DNA of 64,000 nucleotides from Hofstenia miamia (GCA_004352715.1 SCFE01000066.1:572276-636275); one strand, 5' to 3'; shown: positions 1 to 14,129, counted from the stretch's first letter. Numbers and translations are program-made. The notes: generated by a model from the letters alone, not told the origin.

Positions 1-436
1 TTTCCAAAAAGAGGCGTCAGTCCATCACCCCATTCTTAGCTACGTCCGTGATCATACTTTAAAATTTTAAAATTTTACTTAAAAATGCATGCACTTGAAG
101 ATTTAACCTTAGAATATTGACCAATGAAATAGGAAATATTAGCTTTGTAGGTTTTTAGAATCTTTCTGAATAGTTGAAATGAACTAAATCCGTTTACGGG
201 GAATTTCATTTGCATGGTTTCTACAAAAATGTTTCAACATTTCTTAAGCAGCACTATTTCATGATATACTTTGATGTATTAGTCGAGATCTTACAATGGG
301 ATTAGCTAAATATCGGATCAGGAGCGGTAGCAGATGTGTTCGCCACTGTTCGACATCTTTTTTCCAGCCTCGTGAACTATTCTCAGTTCCGATGATAAAC
401 GAGTGGATTCCCACCTAAATAATACAATAATCGCAA
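1..436. other. left edge, no gene recognised
   Basis: No coding exon could be supported here. A pyrimidine-rich tract ending in CCAG at about 353-366 looks like a splice acceptor. It could define the 5' end of the first exon of the G-domain gene that follows, but this is inference only. Confidence 0.4.
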
Positions 437-2081
437 ATGAGCATTCACAAGTCGTTCGGTGTTTCTCTCTACAATGCTCTCTTGCCAATTAACAGTATCT
501 ATGTGTATGCAAGGGACGCAATGATGCACTCGACTATCTATCAGCCAACTAAATTCCAAATAAATCACCATCTGAGATTCATTATTTTGGGCAGTTGTGG
601 GGTAAGCTCTTTAATTTTGTCTTTTAAATTACCCTATGTCAAATACGTGTTTTTTCGTATTTTGTATACATTTTTGCACTGAAATTCTCAATTTAATTTT
701 ATTATTTCTAACTATTTTTCTTGCATTTAAATGAAACTTACGCATTTGGTTTAGTATCTGCATTTGTTAAAAGTGTTTGCTGTGAAGTCCTTATTTGAGC
801 TTTAAATATGCAACTTACTGCAATATAATTATAGAATTTTCTGTTATGTTACAATGTCTAGTGCAATAGCATATAATGTTTTAGTTTTTTGCGAACATTG
901 AGAATAGATTCGTAATTATAAGTGTTTTTACATGTCTGTTTAGGTTGGTAAGAAAACTCTCTTATCTACTTTAACAGACAATTACAACAATTCAGAAGTT
1001 GAACCTAGTGAAATCCTCTCTAAAGCCACCGCAATCCCCGATTCATCAAATTTCATTAAAGTATCAATTGAAACAACCAACTCTTTGGAAAGAACAAACG
1101 CAATTATAAAGGGCTTTTATCGGTAGACCTAGAATGGGCTTAAATTTTGACATCTATATTTAATGAGGCCCTATTAACCATATGCATTAATATTAACAAG
1201 ATCCTTTTGATGGCAATGGAAAACATTGTAATGTAGGTATCAACTAACAATAATGATATTTATTTTTTAGTGTTTTAGCTTGTCTATGACTTTTTGAGTG
1301 ATTAATTACCCTAGTACTTAATGCAAATAGTTTAATGCAAATAGTTGTGCTATTTTGTTTATATATATGACCATATACGCTCATATGTCATGCATTTTCA
1401 AAGTTCATTGCATTAGTACATGGAAATTCTTTAATAAAAAATAAGCCCATTCTTTCAGGGATTTCGACGCTCTGTACTTCGTTTTCAGTCCACAAAATGT
1501 ATTTTCTTGGAATAAAGTTTGTGAATTCGTATACCGTTTTCGGGACCGAGGTCGGCAGTCAACCCCGATTTTCGTTGTCGCCAATAACTTTCAGAATGAT
1601 GAAAAACTAGAGGTAAGTACAACTACTCGTGAATTTCTACTTTTTGCTTGTTTGTGATTTTCTCAGTGGCATTGGTTTTTTTGGCATCAAATCAGTAACT
1701 GTGAAATTTGTAATTTCAACTTCTTGCTCATATCTCATTTCTTGGAGTTTTACATTGTAGACAGTTTTCCAGTTGTGTTCAAATTAAGTTCCGCATGTGC
1801 TTATTTTGCTTCGAATATTAAATTTAGATTAGAATTATCCCGTAAATGTTTCCAAGTTTACATTTTTCATATCAGTTTTGTTATTGAGTATACTTACATT
1901 TCTCACAAATATTTCTATTTAGTCAGATTTCGACATGGAAAGCGTGCGTCGATTTTGTGAAGCTTTCAAAGTGCCTCTAGTTGAATGCGATCTTCTTAAC
2001 GAAAACGATTCCTTAAAGTCAGAACTTTTGGACCCACCCATTAAGCTTTTCCTCGATTGTTTGGAAGATAACGAAGAATAA
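437..2081 (+). CDS. divergent Ras-like small G-domain protein, 4 exons
   Basis: Exons 437-601, 944-1122, 1459-1612 and 1923-2081 join in phase through GT/AG introns of 342, 336 and 310 bp to give about 218 aa. An in-frame ATG at 521 would give 190 aa and is an equally good start. The exon 1/2 junction falls inside the P-loop, which reads GSCGVGKKT: the usual S/T after GK is K, with T next. Downstream the order matches a Ras fold: a hydrophobic strand with DALYFVFS, a helix, then PIFVVANNFQND where the NKxD guanine motif should be, then a FCEAFKVPLVECD strand, and a final helix PPIKLFLDCLE. No clear DxxG switch II motif is visible. Nucleotide binding may therefore be weak or lost. Family-level call only; the nearest subfamily was not identified. 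Confidence 0.72.
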
Positions 2082-2124
2082 AAACAAATTTTCTGATTTT
2101 AGATTTTTATGTGTTACTTGTTGA

Positions 2125-2130
2125 AATAAA
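2125..2130 (+). terminator. AATAAA polyadenylation signal of the G-domain gene
   Basis: The canonical hexamer lies 43 nt after the stop codon at 2079-2081, which is a normal spacing for a short 3' UTR. Confidence 0.5.
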
Positions 2131-3132
2131 CGAATATTTAATACTAAAAGGAACTTGTTTTCTATTTTACAATTTGCATTGTTACCCAATTTATAACATT
2201 CCTCTAAAATTTTGAGAAAAATGCTCTCTGAGCTAGAAATAATTTTTTAATTTCCACAGATTTAACATTACATGTAATATTCAATTTGATTTGAATTATT
2301 ATTTTACATAAAACTGTCGTAAGAAACCCACTTCTTTGTTCAATACTTTGTACCTCAGTAACTTTAAAAAATTATATCGTGTCATTATTTAAGATTTTCC
2401 ATAATCTTTTATCGAGATCAACTCTTATTTCGATTCAGTGTGACTACTGAATGGCCGCCGCATTCCTAATTACTAATTGTCTTTAAAGATATTGACATTT
2501 CATAATTCTGTTTGAATTTGTGACCTTTCTGTTTCGTGTTCGTGTATGCTTTTGAAACTCATAATGTTTCATCGTTTTTAAATGTATGATTATTTACATA
2601 AATTTGTGGTGTTGATTAAAATATAATTGAAAGTTTTGTCAAACACAAATTTGATTTGCGCTGTATTTTTTTCCATCGTAACAGATCCTAAATCATTTTT
2701 CAAATACAAAAATGTTTATAGATTTTTGTTTTCTTAACTACATAGTATTTTAGAAATATAATCAACATTATATCATTAACAAAGATTCTATCTTAGATAA
2801 TACCTACGGTATTCTTTCAAATTTGAAGTTGGTACTAGAGAAAATGTTTGAAGTTGCTTTTAATTTTTGAGACAAAATATATTTTTGTCATTCTCATGAA
2901 GCACATGAAATTATTATTAGGCAATTAGTATATTTTTCATTCGTTTTCCTCAATGCTTGACTAAGTATCATGTATCGACAATAAATGCAAATTTAATATG
3001 CACATAGATTTATATATTAACATATTACAATTATTATTGTTTTTTGTGCACTAAAAATTAAAGGGGGGTATCATTTTAATATAAAAATAATCACTTATAT
3101 TTCAGCTGATAAAAGATTCTTTTTAGTTTTAG
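2131..3132. other. intergenic A+T-rich spacer
   Basis: No gene or repeat is recognised. The end, 3110-3132, is a T-rich tract with two AG dinucleotides (3125-3126 and 3131-3132) directly before the NSMCE3 start codon, consistent with a splice acceptor. Confidence 0.4.
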
Positions 3133-3135
3133 TTA

Positions 3136-6100
3136 ATGAGCAGAAAGCGAGATCACAACTCCCAGGCATTACCTCCCTCACAAAGCCTTCAGCATCTCAA
3201 TGAAGAGAAACTAGTTGGAGACTTAATCAATTTGATACTCTCATACGAGCATAAGCACCACCCGATTAAACGCGCAGACCTCCTTAATGCAATGGGTAAA
3301 GAAGCCATCGGTGGAAGCAAGCACCTCCAAAAGTATGTGAACATCGCCAAAGAGAAGCTGAAAGTTGTTTTTGGCTATGACCTCATTGAAATCGAGGTAA
3401 AAAAATTTTATTTCAAAGTTCAATAATTATGCAAATATCATTGAAATAATGCTAAGGTATCCAACAATCATTTAAATTTCGAGTGACGAAAATTAGCTGT
3501 TCAAAGAAATATATTAAAGCTTTTAATGTCCGCCTAAACAACAAATAGTTTTCGTTTTGAGCTTTAATTGATGTTTACAGTCTGTTTTAATAAATCTAGG
3601 GAATCGTTATCTGCTTTCGATTTATGCCTGGATGAATATTCATTGTGAATTCTATATTATGGCACAAATGTATATTCAGTTTTTAGAATTTCTTATATAT
3701 ACATCCCAACCAGAGTTTGAACCGGTTCGACCTGACCAGGATTTTTTCATGCCGGTTGGCGCCGTTCAATTGGCCTTGCTAATGAAGAGTGTGAGTGGAC
3801 CACTTTGTTAAGAAACCCAGTGATTATTTGTGTACAGCATGCCTGGGATACTTAGTTGTGATTAAATATTTGTTGCAAACCACCAGTGATTAATTACCCC
3901 TATTTTTATTAGCATCGTTGATGACAGTTATCACTTAGTTATATTATAATTTAGTGTTCGTGGACTGGATTGGTGATATATTAGAACTAGTCTTACCAAC
4001 CGGTTGGGGCCTTCTTGGCACAAGTAATATATTGATTTTGCCAGCAGGCATGGTCCTGGACTGCATATCACAATGTTCGACATTGAATTGGTTGTAGTAA
4101 GATAACCTACCGCCTTTTAAGTTCTGGAAATCTAATTCATTCCAGTTTCCGTATCTTAGCCGAATTAACTGAAAGGTAGTCGGGATACCAGCCTCAGAAG
4201 CCGGGTCTAAGCACAATTTCACTTTGCTAGTGAAAATCGTACTCTTTTAAAAGAAGATGCTCTTAGAGCAATTATAGTCTTGAAAAAAGCAAAACTTAAC
4301 AAATTTATCTATACTCATAATCTGTACAGATAAGTTGCATACTTTGTAAATTTGAAAACCAGTCTAATTTTAGATTAACTTTCTGTGCTCTCTTCCCTAG
4401 ACCTTGAAGAAATATCCGCATTAAGTCTCAAATCCTGGGCGCCGGTAGAAACCGGTCAAAATTCTGGGAAAATAGGCCGTTTGACCAGTCGATTCAGTTG
4501 GGACAGCAAAAATCTTGACCGATTCCAACCCTGATCCCAAGTTTTAACCTGATAGCCATTAAAAGCATGTTCTAATCGATGCCAATGGCGGTATATTTTG
4601 TGTTACTCAGAACGTGTTTATTTAGAATAGCCAATTGTTTACATCACTGTTTTACTATTTATCGACTGAGTTTGACAATTTCAAAGTGTTTTAACATTAT
4701 ATGTACTTTAAACTAAAACGTAGATGTTTTCATAAACTAAATGCTAGCTTAGGGAATATATTTAAACTATTTGGCCATAGGGTACTTAACAGTTGCAATT
4801 GATGTATTTGCATGATAAGTACGCAAAATAAATACCTGTTGTATAAGGGAAATTCTCTAAATTTGAATGTTTTTAGATGAGACTTAAAATCTTAACGTTT
4901 TGATAAGAGAATAGGTTTGAATTGCATTATTAAATCTGTGTAGGAACCCTACTTTTTAACATAGGGCAATATTAAATGAAGTTTGTTTTCCAACTTTTTA
5001 TTGCTATTGATATATATATATAGTGAACTGAACTAAATGGATGCCTTTTAAGGAAATGTATAGTTCAAATTACCCAAATAGATTCTTCGTTTGCTTGAAT
5101 GTTGAGTTTCTTATGTCCACGTACATATCTATGGTTTAACCCGCGTAAAACAGAATGCATACTTTGGCTACATACCGAATGTTTGGCAATGCTTAAACCA
5201 AAAGAACTCAGTAAGGCGTTAAATTAAATTCGCATTTATAGGCTGCTCATAGTGAATTTAACTAATTTGGTTAAATGATTAGCATCATCTATTAAGCAGC
5301 TTTACTTTTCTAATCGTACAATTACGTCAAGTCAGTGATGGAGAAATACAGACGTGTTCAAATTTACATTGCGTTTTGCTAGGCAGTTGTAATCATACAA
5401 ACTTTTTTTCCTATTCAGCAAAGCATTTGTTAGAATTCTGTTGTTATCCAGTAAAGTAATAGTGCCTTACATAAACTCGAAAAAAGTTTCCTACTCTATT
5501 TTTATTAACAAAAGATTTATACCATTTGGGCTAAGGAAATTTATCCAATCCAAATTAGCGTGCTCTCGTTAAGCAGCCAAGTAAAATTATGGGTGTTCAT
5601 GAACTATGTCAATATTTTATGCAAGTCGTTTTTAGTTTAGAGCTTGTATTATGATGTTGTAACTATGAGCTATCATGTTTTCATGTTTAAGACTGATCTT
5701 GTAAATATGAAAGTGTTTTTCTTCAATGTCAAGGTATTAAATTACTTAGAATTTTCTTCACCTCCTCATTGGAGTTTGTTTGAGAATGGAGTTCACCCGT
5801 CATTTGTGCCAAATGAATTATTCCTTTTCTAAAATCAAATGTATCGGTTAATATTGAAATACATGCATATGTGTGTGATGAACCGTTGTTTAGGGACCTC
5901 GATATATTCTGCTGAATACTCTTCCAGAAAATGAAAAATTATCTATTGACTGGAAAGATGAGTTTCCACGAATGGGTCTGCTTTACGCCATGTTAGCATC
6001 CGTGTACATGACTGGAGGACAAATGGCAGTCAGCGTTTTGGCTAATGTCGCAGAAGGCTTCACAACTGGTCAAAATTTCGGTGACATAAATAAACTTATT

Positions 6101-6356
6101 TCTTCAGATTGGGTTCATCAGGGTTATTTCACACTTGTTAAATCTGAATGTGGTCTAGAGGTATGTCCTTTTGTATTTGTTACTATCTTTACAAACTGCT
6201 TGACATTAGGTGACTTGGGGACCACGTGCACACCATGCAATTGATAAAAAAGAGTTGCTCAAGTTTGTAGCCGATGTGTATGAATCAGATATTTCCGATT
6301 GGCGGCAGCAGTATAGGGAACTTTATCAAACTCCTTCCAACAATGTAGAATCGTAG
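3136..6356 (+). CDS. NSMCE3: NSMCE3 (MAGE-domain subunit of the SMC5/6 complex), 3 exons
   Basis: Exons 3136-3396, 5894-6160 and 6210-6356 join in phase 0 to 224 aa; the introns are 2497 and 49 bp. The product is essentially one MAGE homology domain. The first winged helix (about 25-87) has LVGDLINLIL, HPIKRADLLNAM and VFGYDLIEIE. Next come YILLNTLP and the second winged helix with GLLYAMLASVYMTGGQ. The end has the hallmark WGPRAHHAIDKKELLKFVA and then DISDWRQQY, as in NSMCE3 rather than vertebrate MAGE-A types. In known systems Nse3 bridges Nse1 and Nse4 in the nuclear SMC5/6 DNA-repair complex and binds DNA. Human NSMCE3 is about 304 aa; the difference is mainly missing N-terminal disordered sequence. 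The start is chosen as the first ATG after a TTTTAG acceptor. Intron 1 carries a hAT-type insertion. Confidence 0.9.
3711..4533. mobile_element. non-autonomous hAT-type element in NSMCE3 intron 1
   Basis: The left end reads CAGAGTTTGAACCGGTTCGA. The right end, in reverse complement, reads CAGGGTTGGAATCGGTCAAG, so the termini are imperfect inverted repeats with the CAG-G-TT start of hAT elements. The flanking 8-mers ATCCCAAC (3703-3710) and ATCCCAAG (4534-4541) match at 7 of 8, as expected for the 8-bp target duplication of hAT. The interior (823 bp in total) holds no transposase reading frame. Confidence 0.72.
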
Positions 6357-6414
6357 CTTTTGTATTGGTCTCAATTTTTAATTACATGTTTCAGTGTTTG
6401 ATTATATTTCTATG

Positions 6415-6788
6415 CGTTAAATTTTTAGTGTTAACAGTATACATTCCTCTATCTGATTAGTTTACATGTTCATTCTGGTGCTACTCTTGTCATCATTAAT
6501 AATTTAATTTTACTAAAATTTGTGGTTTCAGATTGATTAAGCTAATCCCTCACAAAATCTAGTCGGATATTAAAAATTCCTACGTAAATCCTAAATTGAT
6601 TCGTTAAATTTTTAGTGTTAACAGTATACATTCCTCTATCTGATTAGTTTACATGTTCATTCTGGTGCTACTCTTGTCATCATTAATAATTTAATTTTAC
6701 TAAAATTTGTGGTTTCAGATTGATTAAGCTAATCCCTCACAAAATCTAGTCGGATATTAAAAATTCCTACGTAAATCCTAAATTGATT
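6415..6788. repeat. 187-bp tandem duplication, 2 copies
   Basis: 6415-6601 and 6602-6788 are near-identical direct copies that start at CGTTAAATTTTTAGTG. They lie just downstream of the NSMCE3 stop codon, in the probable 3' UTR or flank. No N separates them, so this may be genuine. Confidence 0.8.
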
Positions 6789-9700
6789 GCGTAGCTACAT
6801 GTATGCGATCGGAGGATTTATTTATAAAAAGCATGAAGCATGCTACTACTTACCGCAAGGAAGCTCATTGTGTGGAAGATGACCTGTGCAATTCCGTTGA
6901 ATGGAGTTATCTGTACTACGGTTGATAAGCTCTTGTTTGAAAATTGTCCATTTTGCCATTTCATTCTAACATTCAGTTTTGCATATCCTATTAAAAATGT
7001 TGTTTATGATTTCGTCAATCGCCTACCTGGCCAAATGGACTGCAAATAGAAGTGGTCTTTGACTCTGTGATAAGAGAGAAATAGCGGTATTGTGCCAAGA
7101 CCAGCCACTCTTGCCAGATGAACATCGCTCGACTCAATGCTAAGGTATGCTTTGAAGTCGGTTTTGTCATCACCTACATTATTTTGAATTTTGGATAATT
7201 GTGTATAATTGTTAAAATAAATAGTTATACTTGCAGGTAGTATATGTATTCTTACCGTTTATTCTGCCAACTGTGTAGTTGAATCCAACTCGAACCCATG
7301 AGTTTTCTTCAATTTCGTTAATGTTTTTTTCAAAAATGATCCGCGTTATTTGGTTTGTCTGAGCACTCTTAAACACATATTCCTCATCTAAAGAATCATA
7401 TTTTGAAATAACTTAGTTTTATTATGTTACTAAATTCTATTTATTGCAGTTGTACACTAAATGTATACCATATATAGTGTCTTCTTGGAGATCTGAAAAA
7501 ATCGTTTGCGACAATTAAATGAAACTTGTTTGCGGAATTTTCATTCGTCACATTTTTTGACCATTTTCCGTAGGGTCGACTGCATCTACTGCAGCCCACC
7601 GATGTGTTGAATTGTTTTTTTTTCATCGCAAACGAATAATCTTTGAACCACGCACCTTCGGGGTAAAATGTTTGCCAAAGGTTTTTTCACCATTAAATTC
7701 TCGATATTGTATCCTTTTCATTATATTTTAGTGCACCCAGGAGGCATTACATTTTTCATACCCAGCTCTTCTGTAATGAGTTCATGAACAGGTGATGTAA
7801 GTAATTCGGTTTCCTTGGCGCAATGTACCTTATGGAAATTTTGTCACTTTCATGAAGAATCTGTTTAATGCATGTAACGTTGTTTGCTGGCTCCACTTGT
7901 TGGAGATGCCCTCATTCATTTTGCCTTTCAATATCCTCAGTTCTCATTTTTTAATTTCTTTGTATAACACAGCACTCGCTATTTCTCTACAATGTCTTCA
8001 CCCAATACATTAGCCAGTAACTACCTAATCTATATAATCGTGTAATTACTCAAACCAATGTTTTGATAAAAAAACTGGCTATTTCTGTCGAGTAGAAAAT
8101 CAACAATACATCTTATGTAGTGAACTGTTGAAGCAATAGATATTCATTGCAAATTTAAGACTATGGAAATGTGTGAACTTCTTTTAAATCGAAGAAAATT
8201 GAGATTCATCATACATCCAATTTATCACTTTTTCCGGACGCCCTTTACATATTTGCAATGATCTATGCAATAATATTTACATAGAAATGTGCAAGAGCAA
8301 TTTGTAATGGGGGTGTCAAATTCCGCTTAATTTGGTTAATGATTGTTTTGAGAACATTAGCTTTCAGATAGGAGGTACTGTTGTTTTTTTATAACAAGGA
8401 GTTTTCTTATTTAGGTATGGATGACATTCATGATGTATGTCGTTTAAAATTAAGATGTTGCAGAATTTGATAACATTTCAAAAATTCAACAGAACAAAAC
8501 TTTGTTTTAATCTGTTTTTTGTTCAGTTATTTCTGTGATTCATAGTCGTTATATTCATTTAATTATGTTATATATTATTACGTGGACTTGTAAGAACGTG
8601 TATTTCCTTAAAAATGAGGGCTGTAGCTATTAACTCTATCTACTAGTGTTACTTTAAAGTAAAAAACCGCTTTGTCCATATTCTTGAACAATGTTATCCA
8701 AGACAGTTAAGAAATATTGAAAGCATTTTATATGAACACATCCATGGGTTTGTGCCAGTCATATAATGATGAAGTTTTGTGCTAAAATTATTCCTGTGTT
8801 TGAAGCATATAAAAATATTTATTTTTTTTTCAATGAGAAATCCTAAAAACATTCAAATTCTTACCATACCTAATGTTCAGATAATTAAGCCGTCTAATGC
8901 CCATGGAAACAACAACTACCCTCAAATATTTTGCTTTTTGGCGAAAAAGATTGTGAGCCCCGTTCCGGGTTATCGCACAGTAGGCGCTGGAACCTTCTGA
9001 CTCCAAGTAACGTGTGAAAAGATAGAGGAGACAATTCTCTATCTTGTGGTGCTTACAGATTTTGAATATCTTCATTAGTTCGGGAAAATAGGATTTATCA
9101 AAAGCCGCAATTGTTTTATCGCCAAATGGTTCTACGAAAATCATCCAGCCATTAAAACACTAAAGCAATTCAGAAAGTTTCATGCACATAATACTACACT
9201 TAATGGACGGGCGTCGGATTCCCTACAACGTGCTTACGGCTAAGTTTGTCTGCTATTAATTACTTATCTGTACTCTATCTACTTATAATGTTGTCACTTG
9301 AGGGTATGGCTGACTCTGTCAAGATAATAAGGGCAGGATAAAATTGAGATCTAGTTAAATCCGGTTAAAATTTTTATTAGAAATTCAAGACTAAAACACT
9401 GAATACAATAACATTATATTCTTCTGATTCATTAATCTTGGCAGTACTTGAGTGTTATAATAATGTATCGAAATCTTAATGCATTCGGGTAGATTTTGAA
9501 ATTTACTCCGTTAAACAACAACTTGCAAATCTCTTCGATAAAAGATGTAAATAGTTTTAGAGCTATTCATGAATTGTTGATTGCATTCTGATTGGTTCTT
9601 TTGCGATGACAATATTTCATCTCAGCTTGCTGCCTTACAGAAAGAATAAAATATTTTAAACCACGCTTCTTCGCTTAATTTTTAATTATAATTTCAATAA

Positions 9701-12700
9701 TTTTCTTGATAAGCGGGCAAATATGCACTTGGCCCCGTCGGACAAAATTGTCACAGATAGTCGTTGCCTAGGAAAATATTGTAACGTAACCAGATTGCAC
9801 TACATGGTATTATTCTATGTATTTTTGTTCATAAACTAGTTAATGAGGGGATCTTGCTGATTAAAAATTTACAGATTGCTTGGGGGTGTAGAAAAACCGC
9901 TACTTGACTTATCAACAACAGAAGACTAAGAAAATTACAGTGTGAAGGAATCATTTATTTTGCCTTCATCAATTATCAGCAGATTTAACTTCGTAAATAA
10001 TTATATCATTTAAAATTTGACTTTCACTATCGTTTTTATAGGTCCTCCAAAACATCGATATTAGTCTCATCCGGTACATGTGCAAAATATTTGTTGTTCA
10101 CAAACACCCTCGGTCGTTGGTAAACTCATCAAAGTATAAGCTCATGATAAGCTCAATTCATTGTCTTAAAAATTTTCTCACTTTTTTCCAGCACATATAG
10201 CATGTTTAGCAATCATGATCGACCCCCTATAAGCAATTGGCGAGATGAATTTGCTATTATTACGATTCACATCTATGAAATCTCGAGAAATTCATTTGAT
10301 ATGAACAATTGAATGCACAATTATAAGATCTCTTATCAATCACTTCGTTTGATAAAGTCATTACGAAATAAATGTGGTTAGGATAGCCAGTAACACATCC
10401 GAATGAAATTCATACGTCAATTACATATATTGTTATGTAATTGCTGATTTTTTAAACTCAGCTTATTAAATTGTCATTTGGTATATTAATCTGTCAAGCC
10501 TATAAAATCTAAAGTTCCAGGTTAGCGTTCATTAAATTGCTTATTTTTGATATTCATTTGATGAGCTCTTGTTGCAGTGATTTGTATACAATCTATAATT
10601 TTGGCCGCATTTGTGGATTCAGAAGACATAAGCTAGCCATACTTTGCTTTTATGCTATCCTTAAGTTGTCAGTATTCGATAACGTTTTGATGGAATTCCT
10701 TTGATTTTGATATTCAATATTTCCACTGTTGATTTAATATCTTGCAATCTTGCGTGTTTTGGATGTCAGCCAGTGTTAAACGTATTCAGTTATCACATCT
10801 GGAAGATATTTTGTATGAAATATTTTTACTACAAATTATTAAAATTGAATGATGTCATAGACAATGTTTTTGTGGAAGGAGTTTAAATTGTTCTGACACG
10901 GATTCAAAATACTTTTTTAAAATACTCAATTTTGAATTTATTAACTAGTGAATGTTTAGTACAATTTTATTTCATTTTAGAAATGTCTTTGGGAGGTATT
11001 ATTGTTAAGCGCACTTATGTAGTGATTATTTACAAACGGCCTTTATTTAATGAAAGTATATGTAATTTGGAAGATGCGGTGGGTTTTGTGTCATACTTGA
11101 AGTGAGTTATTCAATTGGAATGATTCTCGCTTCTATTATTCCCATGAGTTTCAAACGTTAGGTGTGGACATGAAACTAAACACGAAAAAATTGTTTTTAT
11201 TTAGGAATTCGATTTTACGATAACCATATATTTTCTCTTGCCTTAATTTCAATACGTATGTTATACTCAGTGCATTGCTATTTATTACAAATAATGTACC
11301 TGCACGAAGAATTGTGACTTCTGCCCATAGCACATGACCGTTGATAATCCATTCAAGTAAAAATATAGCTAGCAAAGCTTTCATTTTATCATCGCATAAT
11401 GCGTTGCCAATTTCTTTAGTGTTCATGCGCGTACACGCTGTAGTTTTCCTTTTCATTATTGCTAAACTGTATGATACCGCTTTTGATTTTCATTTTATTT
11501 CTTTTTCTGTTATAATTTTTTCTGTTGAATATTGTTTATTCAGTTAAGCCTAATATTGTTCTCTAAAAAAATTGTAAACATTATGTATGTTTGTAATCAA
11601 TTTGTTCTGTGTATTTATGTCAGACGTGATATCGGATCATGAAAATGTGGTAATTATTCTTCCTTATAATTGTAGCATTGGAAATCGCAAGGCGATTATT
11701 ACAAAATATACTGTCATTTATAAACTTGAACTGCCTATGTCTTTTTAAGATAACCATTCGTTTTCGAACAAATGTCTCCATGCGTGTTTCAAGGTTTGGA
11801 AATCTTGGGACATCTATTTCTAGCATGTGACGTGCCCGAATATAATGTTAAAATTATGTACTAAGGCGTACTATTGTACCTGAAGTACTTAACTGTTTTC
11901 AATGATAATTCCGATTTTTGAAAAGTTTCGAATTCTTTCCATGTCTAATGTTCAGGTATCCAAGGCCCATGGAACTATCAACTAATTTAAACTAGTGGTC
12001 ATTCAATCCAACTAGTGTCCGGAAAATAGAAATAATCGATAGTTGCAATGAACTGCTAACAAGTACATCAAGGTTTCCAGCATTGTAAAAATATTTCTTA
12101 GTTCGAGCACGGGATTCAATAATGTTGGCTGAATTCCGAAAAGTGTAACATTTTGGAGCATTTAGTAAATTTTATTAGTAGTCAAATGGATCCCAAGTCA
12201 ATTATACAACAAGATCTAAAATTCAGGTGGTTTCAAGGGTAGCGAGTCGTAATCAATTAGTACTTACCTCCTAGTAAACAGTAAGAAAGAAGTATTGGCT
12301 GGTCTCGAAGAGAGAAACCGAAAGTGAAATATGCATAAAGTAGAAATTATTGTGTTTTAAAATCATTTAATAAGCATATATTAATTTTTTTTAGATAATT
12401 GTAAGCTTAAATAATATTTGGTTTGTCAGAGACTAAAAATTGATAAATTTGGTTTTCGCAATAGGCGACCAATTTATTAGCTTGGGTTCTTTTTGAATTC
12501 CTAAAATATATTCCATCTTTGGTTTCTAACTTCAACTTCAAAAATATTAGCATATCAGATGCAATTAGAAATTACTATTAAACAGTTGGTGATTCTCAAT
12601 AACTCCATCACTGCAAACCGTTTTGGCTTGCGTCTTAAGGCTTGATCTCATTTTTTATAAATGTTTCTATCAGTGGCGTGAAGTGCAAATGTTTATGGGG

Positions 12701-14129
12701 AAAACGGAATGTAATAAAATTAAATTTATAACATGTTTGCGTTGCATATGTTCCATAATTTAAATTTCAAGCATATTGTTATTTAAAAAAGTTTTGCCGC
12801 ATAATATAATAATCATAACGCATTATGAAGAAAAAGCACATCTTTGCTCAACTTTACCATTACTTTCTAAATAAGTAAATAACGGTATCATATTGAGTAT
12901 AGCGCCAACCCGGATTTACTGCCCAAATTGGCCTGCACGAAACGATTTCTCGAGAAAAATTACGTCACCCCGTGTACCGCCATCCACCATGATTTTGGCC
13001 TTGCACAATGACAGATTCACTCCGATTTAGTGCTATTATAAACAATTAAGCAGATTATATGAACTATATTATATTGCATTGTTTTAATTAACAAATGTGA
13101 CTCCATTCTGAAGTACTTCGGAGACATTTATTGCTGAGGCTGCATCTAAAATGGAGGCTGGTGTCCTTTTAATAAGACAACCCGTATTTTCACATTTTCA
13201 AAAAAATTATCGTTATGCTTATTAGGATATTTTGAAATCGGGCGTTAGAGCCGTGAATACATCTATTGCGGAACATGCTTGAATGTAATTTTGAAAATTT
13301 GTACTACAATGTAGTTTTTGTTTTTCAGTTATAAAAATTTTTTCAAGAAAAATGAACAATTTGAAGAATTTTTCTAAAATTCTACTACATGTAACAATAA
13401 TATATATTGGGAACAGTCATGCATTTAAAAATGTAGCATTTTGTGCTATAATATGCTCAAACCGGATTTATCTTGAAATTTAAGTTTTAATTACCATTAA
13501 TTATAAATTATTTGGCGGCTAAATTGCAGTATTACATGAATTTCAATCACTCTAGTTGTTGTTCAACTAGAAAAGAAAAACACTAGCATCCAATAAATAG
13601 CTCATTTTAAAAAACAGCATTTAGCATTTATATGATGAGCAGTAATTAGCTTGAGCATTTAAGAATGAGGAACTTAAAAATTGAAAACCTAAATATGTAA
13701 TGTATATACAGTTATATTTTGTGGCTGAAATTTATATTTAGTATTAATATTTTTTTCATTATTTGTGCAAGAAAATTTAAAATGGACAAGCGGTAGGTAC
13801 CCCGAATACACGCCTCTGATTATTATATAAGTACCGAACTTGGCGTTTCCTGTCACTGTGTGTGTGTGTGTGTGTGATGAGGGTTATTACGAACCCTCAG
13901 ATGTATACACTGCAGTTAATACGCTTGCTTTAAGTATTTCAATATTGTATAGGATTTCATTTAGTTCGCTTAACTTCCAATTGAAATTGTCGTATAGAAC
14001 CTCCTTAGTCAAATTTAAAAATTTTTTGTCGTCTCCACAGATTCATAAACAACTGGTTTTGGTTCATGTAAAAAATCGCTCAAACATAAATGTGCGGGTT
14101 TTGATACTCTATGATTTTGCTATATTTTT
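6789..14129. other. 7.3-kb spacer with no recognised gene
   Basis: I see no conserved exon on either strand. A (TG)n run lies at about 13857-13876. Segments near 8858-8925 and 11928-11985 share a diverged stretch around CTAATGTTCAG and CCCATGGAA, so they are probably relics of one dispersed repeat. Single-frame ORFs here (for example 8830-9144 on the minus strand) match nothing I know. A 5' untranslated exon of the FAM241 gene could lie here unseen. Confidence 0.4.

Noticed and set aside
8830-9144. 104-codon minus-strand ORF (YFPELMKIFKICKHHKIENC…)
   Set aside because: No domain recognised, no convincing splice sites, and part of it overlaps a diverged dispersed repeat also seen near 11930.
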